Shown here one piece after another: positions 41,101-53,952 of a stretch of 64,000 nucleotides of DNA. The stretch's first letter is position 1; each line of letters opens with the position of its first letter. The position numbers and the translations under genes were made by a program. The DNA lies in NCBI GenBank assembly GCA_914767715.1, contig OU612065.1, forward strand, positions 30,256,001-30,320,000, given 5' to 3'. Origin of the DNA: Membranipora membranacea (lineage: Eukaryota; Bryozoa; Gymnolaemata; Cheilostomatida; Membraniporidae). The notes beneath the pieces are model-generated. The model was not told the origin of the DNA and made no database searches. It saw nothing but the letters and a program-made list of their open reading frames with translations.

Positions 41101-44100
41101 CACAAACAAAATAAATTCCTCTTTCAACCCAAAACTTAATAAAAAATCAATTTATGAGAACTTTGTAATTTTACCCCTTTGCGTGAAATATTATCTTACA
41201 AGTTTTATGGTACCAGCGTCTATTAAAGGCGCCGGTGCTTGACCTCAGCACCATGTCTTCTCCTTCTATTCACCTGGGCCTACACGTGCCCTATAGGATA
41301 TCCTTGAGAATAGATTCATAGCAACATCCTTGTCGAGTGATAAGGTATCACGCACCACCAATATTTTTTAGTCTTTAGCTATCAAACTATCATCACACTT
41401 CAGACTGTTTGCTATCACTCACATGGAATACTGAATGGTATAAATTTATTCTCATGAAGTTATGAACTTGATTTGATTAATTATCATTTGACAACCATCG
41501 AATTAAGAACCATGACTTGCAAACCACCACACAAGAAGTTCTGCTTTCAAATGAACAAAAACAGAATTTGATTTTCATCTAATTTAAAAAAAATAGCATT
41601 TATCTCATGGAACTTACTCACAATAGTGCTACTTGAAAACAAATTTTTGAGTAATTATAGAATGCAAAAATAAAAAATGGGACAGCTCAAAAAGATTCTT
41701 CAGCTGCATCAGAGATTCACACAACATTGATGATCTTTTATCTGGCTGAATGTTGTAAGTTGCTGGGTTGTGAGAAAATAGCTTTGGACACTTCTAGTAC
41801 GAACTGAATCCCATCACAAAGAATGAAAAGATGACCATCATAGAGTAATCTATCAATTTAAGCACAACATAATGAAGACCCTGGTTGTCCTTTAATGATT
41901 GATGAGATATGACCAGAGACCCGCATCTTGGACCCAGAGTCCTGATATGACCATACCGTTTAAATTCTCTTAAATCTGTCCCTTGACAATGTGTGACAGG
42001 ATATCAATCTGATTTACGATAAGTTGGATGATTTCACAGAACATCCTTACTCTGCGTGAGAATATAGGTTAGTATGTTTGGCAGAGGCTGCATTATAGAG
42101 GGAGGGGAAAGGGGGAGATAAATATATTTGGGGGGAGAGAAGGATATTGGAGGGGGAAGAGAAGGATATTAGGGGGAGCGGTCCTCAAATTTTCTAACTT
42201 TGTTGCCATCGAGACCAGTTTAAAGGGAGAGCAAATGTGAAACGATCCACTACATGTTCTGTTATAACGTTATGTTACAGTGAGTGAGATCACAGCACCA
42301 GAGAAGAGGTCGCACATGTTGAACGGTAATGTTTTCAACTGGAGTGTGTCTATCTGGTTGTCTACATTATTATCCTACTTCATAAGAGACTGGAGATACC
42401 TCACTCTTTCTCTCAGCGCTCCTTGTATTCTACTGGGAATCGCTGCTATCTGGTCAGTCTATTAACCTTGTTCACAGCTCAGTTTTGACGTTGTGATAAT
42501 GTGACGTTGTGGCGTTGTGGCGTTGTGGCGTTGTGGCGTTGTGGCATTGTGGCGTTGTGGCGTTGTGGTGTTGTGGCGTTGTGGCGTTGTGACGTTGTGG
42601 TGTTGTGAAGTTGAGACTTTGGTGCTTCTTCGCCAGTCCCATACATTAAGGTTACTGATAATTGGTCCCTACCCCTGTCAGATAATTAAGATTAGTTTCA
42701 CCAAGGAGTCTTTTACTCCTTGGTTTCACTACCACGTAACAAATCCCAATGGCATTGATAAGGGATATCATGGAAATATAATGACACCAGCTGTCACACT
42801 GCACAAGTATATCTTGCATACAAAGCAGCTTTGGTAATTGAGTGCTCCTTCTGCTTCAACCTCAAGTTCTAAGTGAGAATCATAAAAGTCAAGATCTAGG
42901 GTCACGATTAGATATAGTCTATATGGGTGGCCTCATCACAGGACGTTAATAACAGTTGTTACTCATCAAGGAAAAAGTATATTCATGAAATGAAACCCTA
43001 AAATTCAATTTGTCATAATTATTTTTATCAATTTTTATACCACCACTCATGTAGGCTGTTTACCCTAGAGGAGTAAAGAGGTCACAAGATAATTAAGGTC
43101 ACAAGAAGAGTAAGAGGAGAAACTCGCCATTTCATGAACCCTTGAAATTGAGAGATTTATTGCTAGCTTACATTGACCCAACCCCTTACTTCAATGTATA
43201 GACTAACATCAGAGCTAGTGAAAATTTGTGATAGCTTACATTAGGAAGAATTCTCCCTGCTTACATTGGGCTTATCCAAACCATACTCTATGATCCAAAC
43301 TATCTAAACTAGAACTAAAGAGCTTATATTTACTTCACTAGGGTATCACTTTCAATAATTTGTAATAATATCGTACCCTGAGCTCTCTCCTATGCACCGA
43401 GTGTTTGTCTCATGATAAAATAAAACAGGTCACAATCATAAGTGGACTCATCTACGCTTTTTACTGGATGATCTACAAAACAAATAGAGTTTTTGAGGGC
43501 CACACCCACAAAAAAACAGATCTGCGATGTCATATCTGTATTATAGAGTAATATCTGTATTTACGCACATGTCAATCCTTGAATATTCATGTTGATGATG
43601 TTGAATTTACGCACATGTCAATCCTTGAATATTCATGTTGATGATGTTGAATTTACGCACATGTCAATCCTTGAATATTCATGTTGATGATGTTGAATTT
43701 ACGCACATGTCAATCCTTGAATATTCATGTTGATGATGTTGAATTTTTCGACCTTTGGCATAGCGCAACTGCTTGTTTCTGAATGTCTCTGTCTGCTAAT
43801 TACCTCAAAATTATGTATCTTCATTCAATAACATTAACAAATGAACTATGAATCTGATTTGATGACTATTCTAGATTTTCACTTTACTTTCACAGCTTGA
43901 TGGGGTTGGCTAGACTTTATTAAGATAATTTTGTGTAACAAGAGTTGACAGTTGTCTGTATCCGTTGTTACCTTTATATCACCAGGATATATGATGAGTC
44001 ACCACACTGGCTCTACAGTCAGGGCAGGTATGAGGAAGCCCAGAAAGTCATCGATAAGATTATCCGCTGGAACCGTTTAGCGCGTGAAGAGAAATACGTG

Positions 44101-46027
44101 ATCAAAGGTGTATCAGAAAGAGAAGATTACTCTCTAAACGATACAAAACTGACAGAAAGGAAAGATTCATCAGAAGGGAGCGGAGGGGAAAAGAAAAAAC
44201 AAGATAGATTGATAGACATTTTTAAAGATGGAGGTTACTGCAAGATTATAGCGATATGTGGTTTTAGTTGGTATGTTGGTATGGTACATATAATTATTTT
44301 TCATGTGTAAGCTTGCCTCACTTAAACAATGTCTGACCAGATTAAAAATGACTAACAATATTCAATTTGTATTTCCTCGGTGTCTGTATCAAATTGCCAA
44401 CCAAGATATTTCCATAGTAGCGTTGTTTTTTTCTCCAGCACACATGTTTTTATTTATGTTGACCATCAGAGGGTAATATCGGTCTAAATGTATATATATA
44501 TATATATATATATCTACAAATCCCTTTGTTCGAGACACTAAAATTACTATTCATACTATTTTTCAGGTTGACCTGTAATCTGGGATATTATGGCCTATTT
44601 CTCGGTATAGATGAGTTGGCTGGTGACATATTTATAAATAATTTGATAGCTGGAGCTGTAGAAACGATAGCCTATGGGTCAGCGTTTCTTATTACCAAGA
44701 CTGGACGAAAAAAGATGTTCGTCTCGCTTCAGCTCATAGGTGGCGCTGCTCTATTTGGCTCAGGCTTTGTAGTGGGCTACCTGCCAGGTGATTACAATGT
44801 GAAAACATGTCTAATAAATATTTTAAAAGTGAACATTTTACCTGTCATAGGTGTATATTAGCTGTTTGTGAATGTATTTATCAACAAAGTTTCTATTTTG
44901 ATCAACAGAAAATGGCTTCTCAAATAGAGATGTCATGAAATAGACTGAATCTTTGTGATGATGGAATACTACAAATGTCCCATAGTGTGACCCGATACCA
45001 GAAGGTACTTGAGAGCCCTTGAAAAATTGTTTTATTGCACCAAGAAGTCATTGAAACTTGACTCTCCATGACATGCAAATTTTAAATCTCTGGTATTCGT
45101 TGAGCATTCTTGTGTTTGTTTATTTTTAGATTTAACATGGGCAATAGTGACACTGACGATGATAGGCAGGTTGTGTTTATCTGCTGCCTGGCAGGTGCTC
45201 TATGTATGGGTTGTAGAGTTGTTTCCAACAACAATCCGAGTGACGATGATACAGGTCACTCTGATATTTGGACATATCGGCAGCATGACTGGACCGCTAA
45301 CCGCTGATTTGGTGAGTCTATTCCCAGTGAAGCCAATCAAATTTTGATGAACGGCCAATGAGACTGAATAAATAAATAGGTTTCGAACAGGTCCTCTGAG
45401 TGTATATATTTGTCCAATAAAACTTTCTGCCAGTTCCGTAATGTAAGCGGATATTATCTGCCCTTGTCACATGGGAGTACAACTTCTAGTCAGAGAATGT
45501 TAATAATGTCTATCATATTTCAGTCCAAGGTTGTCACAGATAAAAGAATAAAAGTGGAGATGATAGCACCTTTATTATATGGTACTTTTCTCCTTGTTGA
45601 TGGATTATTGTCCTTATATCTACCAGAAACCAACAACAAACCACTGCCTCTTACAATAGATGAAGCCATCATGACTCATAGCAAAAAACGGTAAGTGCAC
45701 ATAGTTTCATCAGATCAGGGGCTGGGGTTGATTTAGCAAAGTTGGGGAAGTATCTGTAAAAGACAAAATCAGAGTGCATGTGCTTTTCACCATAGTAATC
45801 CAATAACCCTAGCAAGTTACCGCTCACCAATTCCATCCCTAGACAATAGAATAGAGATTTAGTGTTAGTCTTTTCTGGATTTCAGTTACCCAACAGCCTG
45901 CTGTATCATAACATACAATATGTAGCTGATGTTTTTCACCCCATATATCCGATATCTTTGTAGTTCAAGGACCGATACAAATGTCATCTCGACAGCGGGA
46001 GTTGATAACAACGCAGTGGATACGTAG
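38154..46027 (+). CDS. SLC22-type organic solute carrier, gene A (10 exons)
   Basis: Exons: 38154-38317, 39107-39257, 40263-40366, 40619-40773, 42281-42452, 43986-44270, 44567-44787, 45130-45311, 45524-45690 and 45964-46027. They total 1665 nt, or 554 aa, the usual SLC22 length. It is a major facilitator superfamily protein of the plasma membrane. After a cytosolic start and TM1 comes a Cys-rich extracellular loop with sequons (NFST, NTT). Then GWLSDRFGRKK (MFS loop 2-3 motif, about residues 134-144), EITAPEKRSHMLNGN after TM4, ESPHWLYSQGRYEEA (the SLC22 SPRWL-type motif, about 253-263), a charged central loop, TKTGRKK in loop 8-9 and ELFPTTIR (447-454). Substrate (cation, anion, carnitine or other) cannot be told. 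Tandem with genes B and C. AATAAA at 46185-46190. Exon 3 is preceded by three decoy acceptors. Confidence 0.92.
39707..40262 (+). repeat. Three decoy copies of the SLC22-A exon 3 acceptor
   Basis: The acceptor with the first bases of exon 3 (TTTACAGTTTAACTTG) recurs upstream with AG ends at 39736, 39827 and 39986. Each copy has the same upstream context (AAC.AAATATATCTTCC type). The real junction is at 40262/40263. Between copies is an AT-rich tract with repeated AAAAACTAATAA. Confidence 0.75.
40774..42280. other. Intron 4 of SLC22 gene A
   Basis: A 1.5 kb intron without recognised exons. It ends in a purine-rich GGGGGAGA tract near 42105-42180. Confidence 0.5.
42491..42612 (+). repeat. Octamer tandem repeat (GTTGTGGC)n
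   Basis: About 15 units of the 8-bp motif GTTGTGGC with point variants, beginning about 40 bases after the exon 5 donor of SLC22 gene A. It creates a spurious open frame rich in Trp, Arg and Cys. Confidence 0.85.
43559..43742 (+). repeat. 46-bp tandem repeat, four copies
   Basis: Four essentially identical 46-bp units, each starting ATTTACGCACATGTCAATCC and ending GATGATGTTGA, in intron 5 of SLC22 gene A. Near-perfect identity implies a recent origin. Confidence 0.9.
44491..44513. repeat. (TA)n microsatellite
   Basis: About eleven TA units in intron 6 of SLC22 gene A. Confidence 0.9.
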
Positions 46028-47195
46028 AATAGATAGCAGGGATCCAGGAGTGGATAGGCGCATGCGGCATTTTATTAGTATCACAGTATCATTTGATTGA
46101 CCTTGTCGACTTGATATATGAGGACATGCCTTGAAAATGAAACGTTTCTAAAATTGTTATAAACATTATTTTCTATATTACCAAAATAAATTTTCTATTT
46201 ATCTTTGTTAACTCTCTGTTCTCTGTTGTTTGAATGTTCTCATTTTATGTTTTTTTTAAAAATTTGACAGAGGGCATCAAAATCCACTTGAAAGCCAGAA
46301 TCAACAGTGATTTTGTGAGTTGTCTTCTCAAAATACGTAGGAGATAATTCGATACAAAATGTTCCCATCATAATACAACTATATAGTTATACTTTGCATC
46401 GTAATCAAGTTTGTATATCTTCACAAAGTAAGTGTGACGGCACTAAACCACTATGCCGCACACTGAGTGGTTACTAGGGCGAATTGACGAGACTTTTAAT
46501 TGCACACCAGCATCTTTATTGCTCTCTCAAACAACACACACTAAACTGAGTAAAAACTATCTCTTATTTAGTATTACCAAAAGGATGTGAAAATAGGATA
46601 TCATATGATATCAATTGAATTGCAAAAACTAGGTAATAGCAAAGTGACTCAACTCATCAAGACTCCAAAGCGTTACACCACACACTAGGACACAGCCCAG
46701 AAGTTGGTCATTATTAATGTAATAAATGTCCATTAAAATGTCATTATTTCTGTCACCGGATGTGAATAGGAAATGATTATTATTATGGCATTTCCAGTGA
46801 CAGCCAGAACGGTCACTGTCATGACCTGATACATAACAGGTGATGGCTGTCACATAAGGATATAGCCTTACTCTGTGATATCTCATTATATAAAAGCGGG
46901 TTCTGTAGCTTTGCATGTGAAAGTAAAGCAAGTTGACACACTGCTTCTATTTCGGTCCATGAAGCTGACCAGCCTAAGACATATAACAATGTCGTGTAAA
47001 TATAAGTCTGGCGATGATAGCACAATCTAGAGTAGTGATGTAATTCCAAGCACATGTGACTTTTAACCTTAGAACAATTTAAATATAGTAGAATAATAGT
47101 TGTTGTCAACCTGACCATTCACAATCACTTGATACTGTGCAGTAGTTTGTTTGTAGCTTCCACCCTGATCTAAATTAATGCTGGAATTAAAGTAG
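46028..47195. other. Intergenic spacer, SLC22 genes A to B
   Basis: Contains the gene A 3' UTR and blocks shared with the B-C spacer: AAATCCACTTGAAAGCCAG at about 46280 and 53393, and GTTGTCAACCTGACCATTCA at about 47101 and 53756. The spacer was therefore copied along with the gene. A degenerate P1 palindrome is at 46851. No gene was seen. Confidence 0.6.
46851..46877. repeat. Short palindrome family P1, copy 4
   Basis: CACATAAGGATATAGCC then TTACTCTGTGA, between SLC22 genes A and B. It is a degenerate copy; a weaker relative lies at 20584-20616. Confidence 0.5.
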
Positions 47196-47222
47196 GTTTG
47201 GATCAAGATCAGTGTTACTGTT
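47183..47222 (+). promoter_or_regulatory. Core promoter candidate, SLC22 gene B
   Basis: The initiator-like TCAGTGTTACT at 47209 is conserved with genes A and C. A weak AATTAAAG lies about 25 bases upstream in place of the gene A TATA box. Confidence 0.4.
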
Positions 47223-47281
47223 TAGTGATTTACACTCAAAGGAATAGTGATTATTATCGCCAACACTATCAGAGAAAAACT

Positions 47282-50200
47282 ATGGATGACGACGGTATCT
47301 CAGATGAGATCAACAGCATTCTGGTTGATGTCGGTAAACCTGGAAAATACCAGCTGATAAATTTCTTTTTGACATTTCTGCTCAACACAGTCACACAGAG
47401 CGCAACCCCCTTATTATCCTTTACACAAGCGGATATGAATTTTCGGTGAGGCGTTAAAAGTTCAATTATATAAACAGTTTTCTGAGCCTAATTTGAGGAG
47501 TTGTCCTCTCTCCAGTTTGGTACTTTTAACCCACGCTGCATAAAAAAACGTGCTGAAAAGAGGGTCATCTTGAAAACCGCTTATGTCAGGATAAAAATGA
47601 TTTTTGATCCAGAATCTGAACCATTGAAAACCCTGAGAGACAGGGTTTCCGAATTATTGGGGGCTCGAAAGTTGATATACCTTAATATGTGGCGAAATTC
47701 ATGAAAAATTCCATGAAATTTGGCCGCAAAACTGGCAGGAATTGATATTATTGACTCTGAATACCAAAACTATTTCCCAAACTATGTCCCTATTTTCCCT
47801 GTTTTCAGTGGTGCAGATTCTGAATCAAAAATCATGATCATCCTAACATAAGCGGTTTTCAAGACAACCCTCTTTTCAGCACGTTTTTCCTATGCGGCGT
47901 GGGTTAAAAGTACCAAACTTGAGAGAGGACAACTTTGTTTCTAAGTCTTCGAGACAGAACTTGAGATTTTAACCCACATATTATTTAACCCATATGCTTT
48001 ATGAACCCTAGGTACTCTGTAATGGTGACGACTATATAAACTTCAGTTGACAAGCTTATACAATTGAAGTCCTTTCTCGTTTTTACTTAGGTGTAATCAG
48101 TCAGACTTTCCTGTGGAGACTTTAAACTTCAGCACTCCATACGATTTGGACATTCCGTCGTGTTTCTCCAACTCAACGGTGACGGAATGTTCTGAGTTTG
48201 AGTTTGAACAAGATATTTTCCAAAGTACAATATCTAGTGAGGTGAGCCAGCCGCAACAATTTTGTGCTACTTAGTATGTGATATCTGAAACAGCATGGGA
48301 GCCGGGTAAGAGTTGCTGCAAGTAAGCTCCCTCTGTCCCTGCCCACTAGATCATGTTGGTTCAGGAACTCAGACTTGCTAGCCTTAATTTTGGCTAATGT
48401 TGCAAATCTTGTAAAACTTAAACTTTAAAATCAAACACCAGCCAATAACTGTCCAATCAAAGTCTTAATCAAACAGGAATTAAAATTGAAAGGCAGCTAA
48501 CATGGTACAGGTGTTTTTATTCAACTGAATATATCTTCCTTTCCAGTTTAACTTGGTGTGCTCCAGAGCATCTCTAGTAATAATGACTAACACACTGTAC
48601 CTGGGAATGGGAATCCCAGGTGGAATACTATGTGGTTGGTTATCCGACAGGTGGGTACTTTATATGCTCAAACTCTCTGGGTTGGTGCAGGGAGTTGGTG
48701 TAGTGGCATTTCATCTTCATCCATTGTGGGAAGGTGGTTAATAACCCTGACAGATTATGAGAGCTAAGGCTATCAGACTGGTGTTTTGGATGACAGATGT
48801 GGACAGTCGCTTATGAAACGAAACTTATTAAATGGAAAATCGTTGAATCAAAAATTAATTAATTGAAATTTTTGTAATCAAAACTTTAATTATTGAAATT
48901 TTTTGAAGTTTTTTATCATTGTGACTTGCTCATAACTTTTCTCACAATGATAGGCTACTGGGTGGCAGATATATCACCGCCTGTCAAGTCATTGCACAGT
49001 GTCACATCACATCCGATTCTTAATTGATCTCATATACTTAAAGAAAGATATATATCAATATTGGCATTTTATTATTAAGTTTTTCATCATTGCGACTCAC
49101 TCATAACTTTTCTAGCAATGATTTTAGTGGATATGTGCATCATTCCAGCTGTCAAGTCATTGCACAGTGTCACATCCAATTCTTAATTGATCTCATATAC
49201 TTAAAGAAAGACATACTTACGATGTATATTGCTTTAATTTTGTAGATTTGGACGGAAAAAAATGACAGTTGTTCTAACGGTCGTATGTGGAGTATTTGGT
49301 ATTGCAAGCGCATTTTCAGTGAATATTATAATGTACACAGTGTTGAGATGTGTTGTATCTATAGCAGCCATAGGCCTCACGGACAGTACATCCGCACTCT
49401 GTGAGTCAATGAAAAATTATTTCAAATCATTATTTTGGGCTTGACAAGAAACTTTTCATGACCAAGTGAAAGCTAGTTTAGCTAATATCGGTACATAAAG
49501 TGGATATCTACCTGCCCGACCGCCCGCCCGCCCGCATGCTCGCCCGCCAGCCAAAATTAATCCAATCCTCTGGATATTACAGTTTGTGAGGCCACACCTT
49601 TACTATTGCTACCAGATTTTACATAGGGTGGATATGAATGAAACAACTTCATCATGTTTTATAACATTTTATTTTATAGTGAGTGAGATAACAGCGCCAG
49701 AGTGGAGGTCGCACATGCTGAACGGTAACGTCATCTCGTGGAGTTTGTCTATCTGGTTTACTACTTTTATAGCCTTCTTCATAAGAGACTGGGGAGACCT
49801 CACTCTAGCCCTCAGCGCTCCGTGTATTCTACTAGGAATCACTGCTATCTGGTCAGTCTATAAACCTTGCTTACGGAAAATGAACTTGTATCATTTGAAG
49901 CGGAAATTATGTGGGACACAAACTTGGCTATCAACTTGAGAGAACATTTTGATTTCCCTTTCAGCCTATAAAGCCCAAATTCTAGTATAAGGAAACTCAT
50001 TACATGAGATCTCTTCTACTCTTACAGGAGTTTTAAACAACTTGAAATGAACAACGGATGAACATGTGCAACAATAATTCAAATATTTGTGAGCGGATGG
50101 TTTTTATTATGTAAGTTTTATAGGTATGGCTTGTTTGATATTTGTGATGTGCTGGTCTAGTCTTTGCTTTGTGTTATGTAAGTTTAAAGTTGTACTTAAC

Positions 50201-53140
50201 ACAAGACAACTGATAAAAAAATTTGATACGACATATCATAGCAGTGTTTCGTCTATGGTCTGTCCACCCATTAACACTATTGCATAATAGATACTGATAA
50301 CTGTTCCTAACTAGTCTGAGCCCCCCCCCCCCAGACTTTCCCCCCCCCCCCCGCCCGCCGGCCTGACAGTCTGATAACTAAATATAGGTTCACCACTGTG
50401 TAGCCTATCTTGATGAGGATAAATGATTAAGGATATCCGATCGACATGGTAAAACCAGCTAAGACGCTGGATGAGTTATTCTAGCAATTTGGCGGAACTC
50501 TTTGTTACTTTTGATATTCTGGCAGGAAAGCTTCATTTGGGGCAAACATGATCCATAACTATCAAAATATATTTGTGTTTTGAGAGTTGTCTGTATCTGA
50601 TGTTGATGTTGTATTTGAGAATTGAGAGCTGTCTTTATCCGTTGTTATTGTACTTGTATCACCAGGATATATGATGAGTCACCACACTGGCTCTACAGTC
50701 AGGGCAGGTATGAGGAAGCCCAGAAAGTCATCGATAAGATGATCTGCCGGAACCGCTTAGCACGTGAAGAAAAACATGTGATCAAAGGCTCGTCAGAAAC
50801 AGAAGATAACTCTCTAAACGATATAAAACTGACAGAAAGGAAAGATTCAACAGGGGAGAATAAAGGGCAGCAGAAAAATTCTGATAAATTAATAGACATA
50901 TTTAAAGATGGAGGCTACTGCAAGATTATAGCGATATGTTGTTTTGGTTGGTATGTTGGTAATATAACATTTTTTTATGTGAAAGCCTGCCCCACATATA
51001 CAGTGGTGTTACTTATGCATAGATTATGTTGGGTATATTAGCACAAATTGGACAAGTGGTAAACTGGTGATGTTCTTATTTTTATTTTATATCTCATTCA
51101 ATTTTGAATTTGAGTAGTTTAGGAGACAATGCCCCACAATTAAATCAAAGCTTCCTTGTTTTTGGAACACATATTTTTTTACATGTTTGTAGATTAGCCC
51201 GGGTATGTAGATTAACTGTCGTGTCGGGGGTGGGTGAATGGGTGGGGAGGGGAGGGGAGGTGTCCCCCTCCCCAACCACCCACCCACCCACCTACCCACT
51301 CCCGACACGACAGCCTTCCCAGGCTATATGTAGATATATCTTCAATTTCCTGTTACTGAAACTGTTGCTGCTGAATGGGCTTTGCTATTTTGCTGATAAG
51401 TTATTTGCTGAATTTGTTCAAGACACTCATATTATTATATTTATATACTATTTTACAGGTTATCCTGTAATCTGGGATATTATGGCCTTTTCCTTGGTAT
51501 AGATGAGTTGGCTGGTGACATATTTATAAATAATTTGATAGCTGGAGCTGTAGAAATGATAGCCTATGGGACAGCGTTTCTTATGACGAAGACTGGCAGA
51601 AAAGGGATGTACGTCTCGCTTCAGCTCATAGGTGGCGCTGCTCTATTCGGCTCAGGCTTCGTAGTGGGCTACCTACCAGGTGATGACAACGTGTAAACAT
51701 GTCAATAAGTATTTTGTAAACTGCACGAGAGGTTTTTGCTGTCAAAGTCTGTGTACCAACATGCAGTACAATAGTTGTCTATGAGTGTATTTAAAAACAC
51801 ACTTTCCTATATTAAAAGAATTGTTTCTCAGTAGGGCTATGACCGAACTTTTGTGATGATCTGTCTTTGATTAATATTACATATGTTCCATAGGGTGACC
51901 CAAGAGCACGACCAGTAGGTACTTGAGAGCCCTTGAAGAAATGTTTTATTGCACCGAGAAGTCATTGAAACTTGACTCTCCATGACATGCAAATTATGCA
52001 TGATCACTCCCTTTTAAATCCCTGGTATAGATCTGAACATTCTTGTGTTTTTTTATTTTTAGATTTAACATGGGCAATAGTGACACTGACAATGATAGGC
52101 AGGTTGTGTTTGTCTGCTGCCTGGCAGGTGCTCTATGTATGGGTCGTAGAATTGTTTCCCACAACCATCAGAGTGACAATGATACAGGTCACTCTGATCT
52201 TTGGACATATCGGCAGCATGACTGGACCGCTAACCGCTGATTTGGTGAGTCTTGTCCCAATCACTGTCGGCCCAAAAAAAGTTTTGTTCAGTGGCCAGCG
52301 AATTCCATCTGAGTGCATCGATTTGTCAAAAGAAACTTCTCTGCCATTCAAATACAGCGTAAGCCGGTTAATTCAAACTTTATAATTCAGAACTCCTGTT
52401 AATTCAGCCAAGGAAAATTGGTCCCTTCAGCGAGGTCTAAACGCATTCTAATGTCTCTTAATTCAGAATTTTTGTTGCCCCCAGAAGTTTGACTAAGTGA
52501 ACTGCGCTGTATGTGCATTCTATGTGGATGGTATCTGTCCTTGTCACATGGGAGCACAACTTCTAGTCAGTAATGTTTTTGCATTACAGTCTAAGGTTGT
52601 AACAGACAAAAGAATAAAAGTGGAGATGATTGCACCTTTATTATATGGAACCTTTCTCATTGTTGACGGATTGTTGTCCTTATATCTACCTGAAACAAAT
52701 AACAAACCACTGCCCCTTACTATAGATGAAGCCATCATTACCCATAGCAAAAAACGGTAAGTGTAGTTTCGTCGGATCAGGGGTTGTCAGACACGGGAAA
52801 GAGTTATTGGAGCTCAAACTAAGCATGAGGTGTTGGCCAAGCAGAGTTTGGAAAGTATCTGTTAAATAAGAAATCAGAGTGTATATTGTCAGTGCTTTTC
52901 ACCAAAGTTATCCAATGACCCTAGCAAGTTACCACTCAGCAATTTCATCCCAAGACAATTGAATAGAGATTTAGTGATAGTCTTTTTCAGGAGTTCAGTC
53001 ACCAAACAGCCTGCTGTATCATAACATACAATATGTAGCTCATGTTTCTCACTCCTTATATCCGATATCTTTGCAGTTCAAGGACTGATACAAATGTCAT
53101 CTCGACAGCCGGAGTAGATAACAATGGAGTGGATACGTAA
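47282..53140 (+). CDS. SLC22-type organic solute carrier, gene B (10 exons)
   Basis: Exons: 47282-47445, 48091-48241, 48547-48650, 49246-49400, 49680-49851, 50666-50950, 51459-51679, 52063-52244, 52590-52756 and 53077-53140 (TAA). Every exon is the same length as its gene A counterpart, giving 554 aa. The same signatures are present (GWLSDRFGRKK, EITAPEWRSHMLNGN, ESPHWLYSQGRYEEA, ELFPTTIR). It groups with gene C in exons 2-5: STVTECSEFEFEQDIF here against SSVTECSEFEFEQDIF in C, NTLYLGMGIPGG in both, and VLRCVVSIAA in both. The exon 8 peptide is identical in all three genes. Intron 1 contains foldback element copy 2, intron 3 a tandem duplication, and intron 6 a G-rich hairpin. AATAAA at 53305-53310 matches the position in gene A. 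Substrate unknown. Confidence 0.92.
47474..47935. mobile_element. Foldback/MITE element, copy 2
   Basis: In intron 1 of SLC22 gene B. It begins ACAGTTTTCTGAGCC and contains GAGTTGTCCTCTCTCCAG, GGTACTTTTAACCCACGC and their inverted copies, as in the element at 6710-7234. The right end is shortened after GAGAGGACAACT. It is not present at this place in genes A or C, so it inserted after the duplication. Confidence 0.8.
48906..49220 (+). repeat. 171-bp tandem duplication in SLC22-B intron 3
   Basis: Two direct copies share AAGTTTTT.ATCATTG, GCTCATAACTTTTCT, CAAGTCATTGCACAGTGTC and TCATATACTTAAAGAAAG. The second copy runs almost to the exon 4 acceptor. Confidence 0.75.
49493..50410. repeat. C/G-rich simple tracts in SLC22-B introns 4 and 5
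   Basis: CCCGCCCGCC-type runs near 49515-49550 and poly-C runs at about 50321-50332 and 50341-50352. Exon 5 (49680-49851) lies between them. Confidence 0.6.
51195..51326. repeat. G-rich long hairpin in SLC22-B intron 6
   Basis: The outer arms TAGCCCGGG and CCCAGGCTA enclose inner arms CTGTCGTGTCGGG (51216) and CCCGACACGACAG (ending 51313). These enclose a GGGTGGGTG...GGGGAGGGG tract and its C-rich complement. The loop is a few bases. It has strong hairpin potential and G-quadruplex potential on the plus strand. Possibly a MITE with TAGCCC termini. Confidence 0.75.
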
Positions 53141-53852
53141 CTGATTGCCGGGGTAAAGGAGTGGATAGGCCCATTTTATTAGTATCACAGTATTAAAGTT
53201 ATAGATAGCTGATTCAATCTTATTTGACAGACCTTGTTGACATGATATATGAGGACAGGTCTTGAAAATGAAACAATTCTAAAATTGTTACCAAATCTTA
53301 CCAAAATAAATCCTCTTTTTTTTCTGTTTTCTCTTTTTTCTCTGATGTTTAAGTTCTCGTTTTATTTTTTATACTTGGTAGAGAGCATCGAAATCCACTT
53401 GAAAGCCAGAATCAACAGTGATTTTTGCAGAGTTGTCCTCACAAAATACGCAGGAGATAATTCTATACATAATGTTCCCATCATAATACAACTAACGTAT
53501 ACCTTGCATCTTAATCAATTTTATATATTTTATTATATGGAACCAGCTTCTGGATATGTCAGCTTTGCAATTGACAGCTTTGCAGGTAGACACTGCTTCT
53601 CTTTTGGTCCATAAAGCTGATCAGCCATGTAACCATTTGTGCAAATAAAAGCCTGTAGATGATAACACAATCAAGATTAGTTGATGATCTCTATCCATGA
53701 GCATGTAACCTTTAACCCTAAAATGAATGAATATATAGGTGATGGGCAAATAATTGTTGTCAACCTGACCATTCAACATTATTTGATACTGTACCAGTAG
53801 TTTTGTTGAAGCTTCAACCCTGATCTAAGATAGTGCTGGAATTATAGTAGGT
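53141..53852. other. Intergenic spacer, SLC22 genes B to C
   Basis: Homologous in blocks to the A-B spacer (see 46028-47195). Holds the gene B 3' UTR with AATAAA at 53305. No other gene. Confidence 0.6.
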
Positions 53853-53885
53853 TTGGATCAAAATCAGTGTTACTGTTTAGTAATT
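53839..53885 (+). promoter_or_regulatory. Core promoter candidate, SLC22 gene C
   Basis: The initiator-like TCAGTGTTACTG at 53874 is conserved with genes A and B. ATTATAG at 53841-53847 takes the TATA position. Confidence 0.4.
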
Positions 53886-53952
53886 TACACTCATAGGAAA
53901 CAACAGTAAAGGATATAGTGATTATTATCGCCAACACTAACAGAGGAAAACG

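Noticed and set aside
42517..42837. 106-codon plus-strand frame
   Set aside because: Its first part is translation of the GTTGTGGC octamer repeat; no coding signature.
45110..45307. 65-codon frame repeated at 52043 and 62283
   Set aside because: It is the alternative frame of SLC22 exon 8. It looks conserved only because the overlapping real exon is nearly identical in all three genes.
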